NCBI GenBank assembly: GCA_015179125.1
Contig: WHVA01000006.1
Span: forward strand, 372,001 to 436,000
DNA: 64,000 nucleotides
From: Gautieria morchelliformis
Taxonomy: Eukaryota > Basidiomycota > Agaricomycetes > Gomphales > Gomphaceae
Reading direction: 5' to 3'
This document shows, piece after piece, positions 1-10,643 of the stretch; positions within the stretch are counted from its first letter, which is position 1, and every line of letters starts with the position of its first letter. The notes under the pieces were generated by a model. It was not told where the DNA came from, made no database searches, and worked only from the letters and a program-made list of their open reading frames with translations. Position numbers and translations under genes: made by a program.

Positions 1-2750
1 GCGTGTATTCAGGCCAAGATTGGACGCAAACCTCTTCCTCGAGAACCCAGAGACCGAACATCAAAATTCGGTGACAGAATTTATTCTGATGTCTGGGGAC
101 CTGCAAGACACCTCACGATCGATAAAAAGTCATATTATGTCTCTTTTATCGATGACTACTCAAGAGAATCGGTGATCTATCTCATGGCGAACAAATCAGA
201 AGCATTTTCAAAGTACAAGCTCTACGAGGCTTTAATGCTTCGACAGAGAAATGTGCACATCAAGGCACTTGTTTCTGATCGAGGGGGCGAGTATACGAGC
301 TCTGAATTGAACAGCATCTAGCCAAACAAGGCACGAAGCATCAGTTGACAGTACACGACACACCAGAGTCTAATGGTGTTGCCGAACGTCTGAACCGAAC
401 TCTCACTGAGAGAACTCGTGCCATGCTGCTGGACTCAGGCCTTCCTAAGATATTATGGGGCTATGCAATACAGCATGCCAATTATCTTAGGAACAGGACA
501 CATACAAGAGCTCTACCGGATAAAACGCCCTACGAGATGATCCACCATGAGAAACCGAATCTCAAAACATTCACGCGTGGGGAACTGAAGTCTATGTTAA
601 GGTCACTCAGGGAGATAAATTGGAAGCTCGTGCCAAGAGAGCTCGGTGGATAGGAATTTCTGCACAGAGCCATGGTCATTATATTTATTGGCCTGACTCG
701 CACAAAGTTTCTGTCGAGCGGAATGTTGTGTTTGATTCAGAGATGAAGAAGGGAAAGGTCCCAATCATTTCTATTGAGGAATCCAAGCTACCTACGTCTA
801 GAGAGGAGAAGAAGGCCATTCCGGCATCAGTGCCTGTGCCCGGTCGCTTAGTCGGCGAAGAGGCAAAGATCGAAGAAATTGATGAAAGTGCACCAGAGGA
901 ATATCTTGAAGAGCTGCAACCTATTCAGGGAGTTGATGACAGACCTAGAGAAGCTGAACCGATAAGGAGAAGCGAAAGGATCCGTCAACAACAAGTGCAG
1001 CCGGCCCCATCAGGTCCCGTAACAAGATCTCAGACTCAGAGACAAGCTGGCGCACATATGACTACGCTAGCTTACGAGGATGTTGAGGACCATAAAGAAG
1101 TTTTATTCGACCAAGAATTATCCTCCGAGATTGATGGCATCAGTAGCTATGAGTGTGCCATCAGTGCGTTTCCAACCGACGGTCAAAACAGTGACAAGGC
1201 GCCGGATTTGAGTCAAATTGAACCTAGCAATGCAGACGAAGCTCTGAATAATCCTATGTGGAAGAAATCAATGGACAAAGAGTACGAGGCCCTAATCGAA
1301 AAGGAGTGTGGGAACGAGCTAAACCACCTCCTGGAGCCAATATTGTGGTAATAAATGGGTCTACCTTTGGAAGCGTAATCCAGAAGGGAAACCAATAATG
1401 CCTAAATTGAGAATGGTCGCCCAAGGCTTCACACAGAAGTTTGGAGTCGACTATGATGAGACATACTCACCTGTTGCTCGGTTATCCTCCCTACGGATCA
1501 TATGCGCCATTGCTGCTAGAATGACTGGCCTATCCATCAAATGGACGTGGACTATGCATACCTCAATGCTACACTGCCTGAACCTATTTACATGAAGCAG
1601 CCGTATGGATATGAGTCCGGAGACAAAGACGAAGTGCTACTTTTGAAGAAAGCACTCTACGGCCTCAAACAATCTGGAAGGGAATGGTACAAACGTCTAA
1701 GTGGTGAATTCCACAAATTAGGATTCACTACGTCAGCCACAATGGGGCTGTATTTTATAGACGTGGCGGAAAGGGGCATGTGATCATTGCAACAGCTGTG
1801 GATGATCTCACATCACAGCTGAGAATCAGTCAGTCCTGGACGAAGTCAAACGAGATCTTGCTCAGGTCTTCAGTATGAAAGATCTAGGCGAGATTCATTG
1901 GCTATTGAATCTTAAAATCGAAAGAGACTGGCAGAAGAAAACCATTGCAATTTCACAACCTGCATACATCAGAAGATCATCAAAAATTCAATCTCGAAGA
2001 TGCAAAGACTTATGCTACGCCCTTGATCCAGCCGTTAAATTATCTAAAGACCAATGTCCTTCTACAGAGAGAGGCAAGAAAGCCATGTCGAAGTTTCCAT
2101 ACAGGCAAGCCATAGGATCACTGATGTGGGCAGCTGTAGCCACTCGACCTGACATTGCATTTGCGGTGTCATTGCTCTCGCAATTCCTCGAAAATCCAGG
2201 TGGCACACACTGGAATGCAGTCAAACATGTCTTCAAATATTTGAAAGGCACGAAGCATTACAAACTCACACTTGGAAGAAATCGAGACGGCTTGATGGGG
2301 TATTCAGATGCGGACTGGGGTTCACAGAGTCATAGGTGTTCGTATTCAGCATACTTATTTCAGATTGATGGAGGCACTGTTTCATGGAGTTGCCAGAAAC
2401 AGTCGATAGTAGCCCTCTCATCAACTGAAGCCAAATTCGTCGCCCTGACCCATGCGGGCAAAGAGGCTCTCTGGATGTGCCATTTTATTTCTGAAATATT
2501 CCAACCACTGAACAGACCCGTCCAAGTTTATTCAGACAATCAATCAGCCATTACAATCACGTATGGCACTCAACAACACACGAGAACCAAACATTTCGAC
2601 ATCAGATTATATTTCCTTCGAGATATAATCAAAAATCAACAAGCCAAGCTCGTTTATTTGCCAACCGAACAAATGCTGGCAGATATTCTCACTAAAGGAC
2701 TTCCTAGTCCTAGAGTGAAGATCCTCAACGAGAAAATCGGAATATATTAA
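1..2750 (+). pseudogene. Ty1/Copia-type retrotransposon pol remnant (integrase, reverse transcriptase, RNase H)
   Basis: This is the 3' two thirds of a Copia polyprotein; the 5' part lies left of the window. Reading the frames in order, an integrase core runs from about 60 to 560, with the acidic residues seen in SDVWGP, SDRGGEY and ESNGVAERLN. A linker follows, then reverse transcriptase at about 1200-1880 (YGLKQSGREWYKRL, and a VDDL active site near 1800) and RNase H at about 2280-2740, ending with the Copia-typical ADILTKGLP. The frame breaks near 310-345, 605-640, 1345, 1560 and 1785-1870, so it cannot make one polyprotein. A purine-rich tract (GAGGGGGCG) sits just before the 3' LTR. The domain order integrase before RT separates it from Gypsy. 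Family assignment is secure; whether any part is expressed is unknown. Confidence 0.9.
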
Positions 2751-2763
2751 GCTTGAGGGGGCG

Positions 2764-3253
2764 TGTTGGGTGCATTTATGCTCCTGCACCAAAATCAAGC
2801 ATAATATATTCAATTTGTTGTATGATTTCTCAATCTCTTCTCACATTGTTCTTGTACCATGCATCCATTTCTTTGATAATTTTCGAAGTTTTCTAGCCAC
2901 TCCCTGCCTCTCCATTTCATTTTGTTATTTCTACTTTCGCAGGCGGCTGCACCCAGCGGAGTCTGAAATGACTTCGACGCGCGAGCTCTTGGGCGCTAAA
3001 GGGCCGGGTAGTAGTACATGCACAGTGAGACAGATTTCCCCCTCTCTCAGTGACAACTAAATTCACTGAGAGAAGCAAGTAAATTAGTCTAGTGTTCCTT
3101 CGATTTATTGACCTAGAAATGCTCTGTAGTGAATTAATTTCTAGGTAGTGTATAATAGTGACAACTAAATTCACTGAGAGAGTGAATTAATTTCTAGTCT
3201 ATTCTTTTGAGCAACAAGTCCATACCTACTGCCTATAATTCCTGTCTACTACA
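2764..3253 (+). mobile_element. 3' LTR of the Copia element
   Basis: It starts TGTTGGGTGC directly after the purine tract and ends ...CTACTACA. The same sequence occurs as a solo LTR in reverse orientation at 29270-29766, which fixes both ends. Inside it a segment of about 40 bp (GTGACAACTAAATTCACTGAG) is repeated in tandem. The base after 3253 resumes the R1 LTR, so the Copia element jumped into an R1 copy. The other target duplication lies outside the window. Confidence 0.88.
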
Positions 3254-3980
3254 GAAGTATGAGAACTCACCAGTGATGCCTAAGTCCTCTACTAGTCGAA
3301 GATGGAAATCTCCAAGAGAAGGCTTAAGACGATGTCCACGGCAAGGTCAAAGCTGCACAAGATGAACGACATATGATAATTGAACTGGGGAACATACATG
3401 CGAATGTAAACTACTTATATCAAATGCTCTCGAATGCTCGTAAGGTATCAGCGAATAGGAAAGAGGCCATCACAAGTCAGGGTTGGATAGGGGTGCGCAG
3501 TCATGATACTAGGTAGATGGAATAAACATACAATAGTTTGAGGGGAGAATGCGAACATGAAACAACGGAGAATAAAGGGAGCGAAGGCACTTATGGACAA
3601 AACCATGTCTTGGGACCCGCATACATGCTACCCTGCACGGGCTCTTCATTTACTGGGTTGATCCCGCACGGCCTATGGAAGAGACATCCTGCGATCACAC
3701 TTTGGCCATATGAACACCCAATGGGGTTGTATTTAAGAAGATGATGGGGTTAATGATGAACCATCATTCCGGGTGAATGGTATCGATCATATTTGATATC
3801 GTGCCTGCTGATGAAATGCGCGAGCAGCGAATAGCGGTTCGGAGAATGGGGTGAACAGCGGGTAGAGTGGGCGTAGAGGGGAAGTGGTCGGTAGGTGCGG
3901 CGAACTCTGGCGAAGATGCTAGGGAGTGACGAGGGGGAACATAGAGGTAGCGCGGTAGGAGAAATAAACTGGTCGTGACA
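3254..3980 (-). mobile_element. Partial R1-family LTR, reverse orientation, cut by the Copia insertion
   Basis: The sequence matches the reverse complement of the long R1 LTR seen complete at 18409-19666, including the stretch around CACCAGTG, the AAGGGTTGG-like segment and the terminal GTCGTGACA. It ends at 3980 and is followed at once by LINE coding sequence, so this R1 copy itself inserted into a LINE. Open frames inside it are short and not conserved between R1 copies. I treat it as non-coding LTR. Confidence 0.8.
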
Positions 3981-5100
3981 GCGGCAATGGCGGCCAAGAT
4001 GTTGCGCGCAGAGAGGAGCGACAGATACGTGATAGCCCTAGACAGCCAGGCGGCGATCCGGACGACCAGAAGAGAAAGCGCCATACCTGGGCAATACTTG
4101 GTCAACGCGGTACACAGGCAGGTTCAGAAAGTTGTCGAACAGCAGGCGGGAGCAAAGGTGGTGATGAGGTGGGTACCAGGACACGAGGGGGTAATAGGGA
4201 ACGAGAGGGCAGATGCAGAAGTGAAGAAGGCTGCGAAAGGAGCAACCAGCAGTGGGAGGGAAATACCAACGGAGTGTCATGGACCTCTACCGATAAGCAG
4301 GGCGGCCGAGACGCAGAGGCACAATGCGAAGCTGAAACAGCAAGCACGGACGGCATTTGCTAAGTCACCAAGAGCACAATTCGCGCTTGAAATTGACCCT
4401 TCTATGCCATCTGCAGCGTTCTCGAAAATGACTAGGGACATGCCGCACAAGCATGCGAGCCTACTCACGCAGCTCAGGACGGGTCACATAGCCTTGAACA
4501 AACACATGCACAAGATAGGCAAAGTAGACTCACCGTTGTGCCCCACGTGCCGAAACGCACCAGAGACCGTACACCATTACTTGTTTCGATGCCCAACATA
4601 CAGCGGGCCCAGGAGGAAACTGGAGAAGAGTCTCAGAAGAGGGGCTAAATCGGTCAAAACTCTACTAGGCGGACACAAAGCAATGAGCTACTTGTTCAGA
4701 TACATACACGAGACGGGGAGGGTCCAGAAATCGCATGGAAATATGACGCTCCCTGAAGGAGCGAAGGAGGGGAACAGAAGATGAGGCAGGACAGGCAGCG
4801 GAACCACAACGAGATGACACAGTTCGAGAAGACACACGGAAGCACAGCACCTTCAAGAGAACTCGAGAGATCAGCAGAGCACGAGATGGGATGGACAGAG
4901 GAATCACGGTCTCAAGAACTCACACACCCCGCCCATAACAGGCACGGACACACCCAGGGCTACGCCCGCGAGGTACAAGCAGAGATAGAGACCTAGAGGC
5001 GAGAAGGAAACTATATGGGACAAAACATGTATACACCGTCTTACATAGGGCGCGGCCCCAAAAGACGATAAATTGGATAATAATAATAATAATAATAATA
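3981..5100 (+). mobile_element. LINE (non-LTR retrotransposon) 3' end: RNase H, zinc knuckle, 3' UTR, TAA-repeat tail
   Basis: The open frame to 4784 encodes an RNase H domain (ALDSQAAI, then WVPGHEGVIGNERAD with catalytic aspartates) followed by a zinc knuckle (CPTCRNAPETVHHYLFRC). This is the C-terminal order found in RNase H-bearing LINEs such as fungal Tad-like elements. About 290 bp of 3' UTR follow, then a tail of about eight TAA units at 5077-5100. The reverse transcriptase and endonuclease parts are missing because the R1 LTR interrupts the element and the rest lies left of the window. The tail abuts the coding sequence of an unrelated minus-strand gene, which marks the insertion point. 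Clade is uncertain. Confidence 0.85.
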
Positions 5101-5903
5101 AAATGTTGGCCATGTCTCTCATTCTGTTCTGACCCACTTGCAGAAGACCCTGCAATACTTTGAGGGTCAGTGGCTGTGCTCAGTCCTTTATTATTGCTTG
5201 CCCCTTCTTCTTCACTTTCCTCATCCTCTTGCCTCAAATTGGCCTCTGTCATAGGCATAATAGGCACTACATCTCTTTCATCAACCTCTTCCTCTTCCTC
5301 CTGCCTTTCCTCAATCTGCTCCTTTGGTTTGTCACAAACAGCCGGTTGAATCCCAGAGTCTGTTGCGCACTCACGTGGCCGTTTCTGAAAGAATGAACTA
5401 ATATCAGCATACCCTTGTTCTCGGTAAGCTTTTCTACCCTTCTGCATGTCATGCTCATGCTGATGTTTGGTCCGTGGTGCAGGGTTGCCTATTTTATTAT
5501 ATCGCATTGGCCGAATGCTTGTCTTAGCAGCATCCAGGAAATTTGTGATTCCCTGCTGAAGTTTTGAGATAAATGTGAGTAAATGCCCTTCGTCTTCAAC
5601 TCCAAGGTCATCTGGTGTTGATTCAACATCATCAAATGATGTGATGCTGCTACATCTTGATTTCGCACTGAATGAAACATCACTCAATGCTGTATCTGGA
5701 CTATGGTCCATGGTGGGGCTTGGGATGGATGGACACTGCTTCTGGAGTATAGGGGAGGTTCGGTTGGACTTCTGGTACCTTCAACAGGCAGAAATGAGCA
5801 AGAAAAGCCTTAATAGTGAGTAAAATAATGTCAACATCACCTTTTTTGCATATTTACCCAGGTTTTCTAGTCGCTTTTTTGCCCCAGACTTCTTGGGAGC
5901 CAT
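5101..5903 (-). pseudogene. Unknown basidiomycete protein, 5' part, interrupted by the LINE
   Basis: Reading leftwards, a likely start at 5903 opens a short Lys-rich exon (MAPKKSGAKKRLENL...) to 5841. A small intron follows, then an open frame from about 5771 to the LINE tail at 5100. The protein is acidic and low in complexity, with an EEEEE-rich stretch and a segment ending DISSFFQKR. I do not recognise a known domain. The reading frame runs straight into the LINE tail, where it becomes a meaningless run of isoleucines, so the 3' part of the gene has been displaced or lost. Short Lys-rich starts of this kind are common in repeated, transposon-linked basidiomycete genes, so it may itself belong to a mobile element. 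The exon junction is my best guess. Confidence 0.5.
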
Positions 5904-6498
5904 ATGGAATGTTTGGGACACTTATATCTGGAGGTTTGGCCAGTGTCAACAATGGATGAACAATCAAGAGATGATAAGATCAGCGTACCTTTGAATGAGA
6001 CTCTAGGGTTCGTGCCTGGAGGTTAGCCTGTGTCAACGATGGATGAATAATCAGCGTACCTAGACCCTAGATCAGCAGAGAACAGAACGGCCGGTTTTGC
6101 GGTTTTTATTTGAGAGACTTACCCATCGTTGGATTATTACCCCAAGCAGAAGATGTGGGCCCCAAGAGGATTCTGCTGTCAGGTTTTCACCCTAAATGAG
6201 TTCTGTGGGCTCTGTGGTAGCAGGATCTGCTTTCCCATTCGAGAACAGAGGATGTTCGAACGGGCAAGCTGTAAAATGGTGTCACCATGTCACACGAAAA
6301 AGTAATTCAATCTCCGCTCTATGATTACATAATGCGGCGAAAATCACAGGGACAGAAAATTGAACTTGTGTTTCCTGGACAGGGAATCACATTTTATGAA
6401 TTTTGAAATAAAAAATGAAAAAACATGTCATAGAAATTTATATAAGCTTGATTTCAACAAAATAGTACCATAGAGTTGTTGAATAGTGTCTTATAGAC
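5904..6498. other. Non-coding stretch upstream of the unknown gene
   Basis: I see no credible gene. Two similar segments, at about 5940-5975 and 6020-6060 (GTCAACRATGGATGAAYAATC), form an imperfect direct repeat. The left part may hold the promoter of the minus-strand gene that starts at 5903. Confidence 0.4.
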
Positions 6499-6952
6499 AA
6501 ACTTATGGTCTGGGGGCGGGTTAGCGCAGGTGGAACTGACCCAAACCAAGCGCCCGTTTGGGATCATGCGAAGGGAGAGCCTCCAGGTTCGAATCCCCCC
6601 TCCCCATTTGTAGCAGTAATTACTACAATGGTTCACCCCTCCAATAGGTGTCGATAAGTGTTAGGATTACGAGGCTCCTGGACTTCCACCTGGCATATAA
6701 GACCTACTGAAACTGACTGGTACTGATATGTATCTAAGGTGATTAGGCATTGTAAACAAACAGGAAGTATCCTATGTTGGTGCCAGCATATCTCTGGCTT
6801 ACTTTGGTAAATATGATACCCTAGCATGTAAAACACTTTGATTACTCTATTCCATGTTCCGGGTAGAGACTGCCTATATAGGGCCCAGCCCCAAGGTGGC
6901 AGTATAATAAACGGAATTCAAAAAAAAAAAAAAAAAAGAAAACTTATGGTCT
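6499..6952 (+). mobile_element. tRNA-derived SINE with poly(A) tail and 13-bp target-site duplication
   Basis: The body (6512-6939, about 428 bp) begins with a tRNA-like head. It has an A box-like TAGCGCAGGTGG at 6522-6533 and a perfect B box GGTTCGAATCC at 6586-6596, the internal promoter layout of RNA polymerase III genes. A tRNA-unrelated body follows and ends in an A-rich tail at 6920-6939. The 13 bases AAACTTATGGTCT occur immediately before the head (6499-6511) and after the tail (6940-6952), the hallmark of LINE-mediated target-primed insertion. The A-B box spacing of about 53 bp suggests a tRNA ancestor with a long variable arm or an insertion. No coding capacity. Confidence 0.88.
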
Positions 6953-7064
6953 TACTTTTTTGATATTTTGAGTGTCTACAATAGGGAATGCAATCTGGTG
7001 AGATGGCTTAGTTGGGTGCTTAGAGGGTGCGCGGTTTATACTGCCGCTATCTTAGCTGGAGGCG

Positions 7065-7211
7065 CCGAATCACAGGAGATTCGGTGCAACATTGGGTTAC
7101 TAGTCACCAGTACTGTCGTAGCTCAATCGGAGTACTAAGTGCCCCTGAATTTGGATCCTAATATCCCCTGATCTGGTCCAACCTCTTCCACAACATCGCA
7201 ACTCTTGCCCA
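7065..7211 (+). promoter_or_regulatory. 5' flank of F-box gene A with a 7-bp-arm palindrome, shared with gene B
   Basis: The palindrome CCGAATC-6-GATTCGG lies at 7065-7084, followed by GTGCAACATT. The same arms with a 5-bp spacer and the same flank occur at 39807-39825 before F-box gene B. A second shared block (CCCCTGAATTTGGATCCTAATATCCC, here read in parts) lies at about 7140-7180 and recurs before gene B and before the F-box/WD-like pseudogene at about 24015. I infer a common promoter; the role of the palindrome is unknown. Confidence 0.5.
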
Positions 7212-8180
7212 ATGTCATCATCGTAAGTTATAACAATGTCCAGTCTGAAAAAAGTAACGGACAATACGACACCTCCTTTAGATCAACGAAATACATACTT
7301 CCAGGAGAATTGAGCGACCAAGTCATTGACCACTTGCACGATGACTCTCCCTCTCTACGAGCGTGTTATATCACTTGTTGCGCATGGGCCCCCAGTGCAC
7401 GGTTTCATATATTCCATAACATAATTCTACTCACCGCTAAGCGTGCCAACGCACTCGCCGTGATCCTAGAAACTAGCCTGCATATTTGCCCCTTGATCAG
7501 GTCGTTAACTATTGACGGACAACACGGCGCGGATCGGACGGGCAATATCGCTGCGGTCATTCCAGCAATAGCTCCCAAATTGACAAGACTGAAGACCCTT
7601 CGAGTTGAGCAAGTGATCTTACCTGAGCAGCACCCAAAGTTCCTGTCTGCATTAATTCACAACTTCTCTACCCTCCAAGAGTTATGCATTGTATTGGTCA
7701 AGTTCAGGAGATTCACAGATGTTACAGCCCTCATAGTCACGCATCCCTTCCTAGAATGCCTGCATCTTGAACTCGCATGGCTTGACTCGGTGACCGCGGA
7801 AAGCCACTGGGAGAATGTGTTTCAGGAGTATCTTGACTTGCGCTCATGGTTACGGTGCATAAAATTGAAACTCATATCTGTCAGAGTGATCGATTGGATG
7901 TTGTTGTACTATCACGTTCTGCCTGCTCATACGGTCACTCTAACCACCATGTTCATCAGTGATATTCCCCAGATGGCGAGGCTTCTCCAACTCAGTGGAT
8001 CTTCCCTCAAACACCTCACCTTGTTATTTCGTCAATCCAGTCAGGAGTCTCCCGGTATGATCTTTTCTCTTTATGGAAAGTTCATCTCCCATTGATGCCA
8101 TTTTAGAGAAAATAACGATGGACCTCTTATCATCTAACACAGGATTACGCACTCTAACTTTTGACAACCTTTTAACATAT

Positions 8181-8653
8181 TGTTAAGAACGTAAGTCGTA
8201 CTTAAGGCTCAACCCGAGGGCCGAGCTGAGGATAACCGAAGTTCGGAACAGAGGGCTTGGCTTCAACTTCGTAGGTTGCGCCCACTACAGTGTTCTGCCC
8301 TAATTTCAGAAACGGAATCAGAGACGGGTTCAGCTGGAAGCCGGGGTTCGGAAACGAGGATCAGACAGAGGAGCGGAAGATACGAGGAATCTAAGTTGAT
8401 ATCAGAACTGAGGAATTAGCGTACATGACGGGGGTTTAGATACTAATTTGCAAGGAACGGAAAGAGGGCATCAATGCCCGTATCGAGCAGGAAGCAGGGT
8501 CGACGGACGATCATCAGAAATGGAACAGGACTATCTAGGAATGGGGATCAGGGTGAATGATGAACCGATAGGGAACCCGAGTTAAGCCCAAAGGTTCCCG
8601 AGCGAGAACCGAGGCCAAGGCCTTGGGTCCAGACTCGGGAACGGGTCTTAACA
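8181..8653. mobile_element. Solo LTR (473 bp) in F-box gene A, TSD CATAT
   Basis: It begins TGTTAAGA and ends TCTTAACA, an 8-bp terminal inverted repeat. CATAT flanks it at 8176-8180 and 8654-8658. A block around GGCTTCAACTTCGTAGGTTGC resembles the Gypsy LTR at 9867, and several CGGAA words occur, so it is probably a diverged relative of that Gypsy family. Confidence 0.87.
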
Positions 8654-8757
8654 CATATAATCAACCACCTAAACCGACTTATGCATGGATTCCTGTCTTG
8701 CTCTCTCAGGTCACATCCCACTACATTGAGGAAATATCTTTTGTTTTGATCTGGGAC

Positions 8758-9828
8758 TGTTGTGATAAACGCAATTATCTTACTCAAATCATTTATATAA
8801 AAAGAAACTAATAAAAAAAGAAGAGAAAATCAAAACAAAAAAAATCAAAAGAAACACAAACTACATTCACGATAGACGTCGGCGCAAACGACGATCACAC
8901 GAATCTTATGACACGCTATATTACCATAGATCAGGTAGTATACAGGAGTTCGAGCGTCGGCCACGTGCGGTCGATCAGGGACGGCGCGCCTATCGGGTGA
9001 TGGTATCAGCCATGACGTCGACAGGCGCCAGGCCATAGGTACCGAGGGGTACGGGCACCAAACGCCGCAGAGAATAGTAGACTGCGCAGGGGTACAGGGT
9101 GTTGTGGAGTGACCTGAGAAAGTCATCTGCAACACATATACTCAATCAGCTGCCACACAAGAGAGGCACAGAGACAGCGGCCCCATCTCCAAGCCTAGCA
9201 TTTATGCTAGGCAGGGCAAATATAGTATCATTCTCTATTCTAGCTCCATGACACGTCTCACTGGCTATTATCTCAGTATTATGTTGACAGGGGCTTTGTA
9301 TACTAGGTATAGACCCTTGCTCCAAAGCCCAGAGAATCCTAACATCATCCCCATCACCCCATGACATTATGACTATTAATTAGTCACTCCCTAGTTACAA
9401 ACAGCCTTCCCGACCCATTTATCTAGTATCTTGAGTACTAGTACTTACTACTAAAATAGTATAAATAGCTAGCACGAATGTATGAACAAAATTATCCAGA
9501 ATCGATTTTTTCTGCCTCCTGAAATTGCTGTAATCTTGTTTGATAGTTACAGAGCTCAGTTCTTAACAGTTTATTCCAAATCTTCGTTGAGAGTCTACTA
9601 TCACTGTTTACTCTATACTACCTTAAAAGCGAACGCTTTTGATTTGACTATCCCTTGGATCGACACTGTTCTTCTGACGACACGGTCACGTGACCCTCAT
9701 TCATCAGTGTTGTACGCACCCCGAAGAGCTTAGTCAGCACACAGAGGGGAGGCGAATATAGTGGTTTCAACCACTAAGCAACAGATTTCATTTGATAAAA
9801 AGGCACTAATTAACATTTTAATCTAAAA
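8758..9828. mobile_element. R2 element (about 1.07 kb), probably a solo LTR, TSD GGGAC
   Basis: It begins TGTTGTGATAAACGC. GGGAC flanks it at 8753-8757 and 9829-9833, and the flanking F-box coding sequence joins cleanly when it is removed. A second copy lies at 26590-27644 and shares blocks such as GCCTAGCATTTATGCTAGGC (a palindrome) and GGTCACGTGACC-like sequence. The right end does not read as a clean ...CA here, so LTR identity is likely rather than proven. No long open frame. Confidence 0.72.
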
Positions 9829-9866
9829 GGGACCAAGTCAACCGAATTGAGAGAGTCGATCTAAAG

Positions 9867-10557
9867 TGTTACATATCGAGAGTTCCACTAAGTCGGAACT
9901 GGAAAGGACAGCGGCTTCAACTTATAGGTTGCACCCCCGATGAACTATCGTCCTAAGTATTTCGGAACTGAGTCGGAAGTCGGAAGGTACTGAACCAAAG
10001 GTTGGTCGGAACTTGGGTCGGAACTGAGGCGGAAGGCGGAGGATGGAAGGCGGAGAGAGACTGAGATCTTGCTAGACTCGCTGTGCTAAGAACAGGAGAT
10101 GGAGCGAAGGAAATCAAGTATCGAAGGTGATTATCTGATTGCAGAATAAGAGACATACATGACAGGCTTTTATACAAAGAGCTGAGACAACAGGTAATGA
10201 CATGGTACTAAGCAAATTCCGGGGGAAGCGGAAGTCGAGTAGACAATGCGTGGGAACTAACATTTGGGAACAATGGGACTACAAGGGGGGTTCAGGGTAA
10301 GGTAGAACAATGGCAAAGAACAAGGGGTCAGAAAAACATATCTGACAACGAACTACAAGGGTGACCGGATATGTGGTTTTGATGAACGATGAAACGGGTC
10401 CGGTGGGTCCGAGTAATAGAGTCGAAAGAACAAGGGAATAGAACAATGGGCGGAATGTCGGAAATATCGGAGGGGCGGAAAGTGTTGCGGAAATATCGGA
10501 GGGGCGGAAGGTGTGGCGGAACTGAGGGTCGGAAGTCGGAAATGAACGGTCGTAACA
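9867..10557 (-). repeat. Gypsy LTR (3' LTR of the minus-strand element)
   Basis: Bounded by TGTTAC...GTAACA. I count 16 CGGAA words on the plus strand and one on the minus strand in 691 bp, where chance would give about one. Confidence 0.93.
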
Positions 10558-10643
10558 GTATCTCCCTTCTAAGGTCGAGCCCCGCAAGACCACAGGTCGG
10601 ATCACATGACCTGTGAACAAACGCGTCTTCTTTCCATTCCATC

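Noticed and set aside
5380..5420. PCNA-binding (PIP-box-like) motif DISSFF in the unknown gene
   Set aside because: The IxxFF core is present but the required Gln is out of register. Too weak to report.
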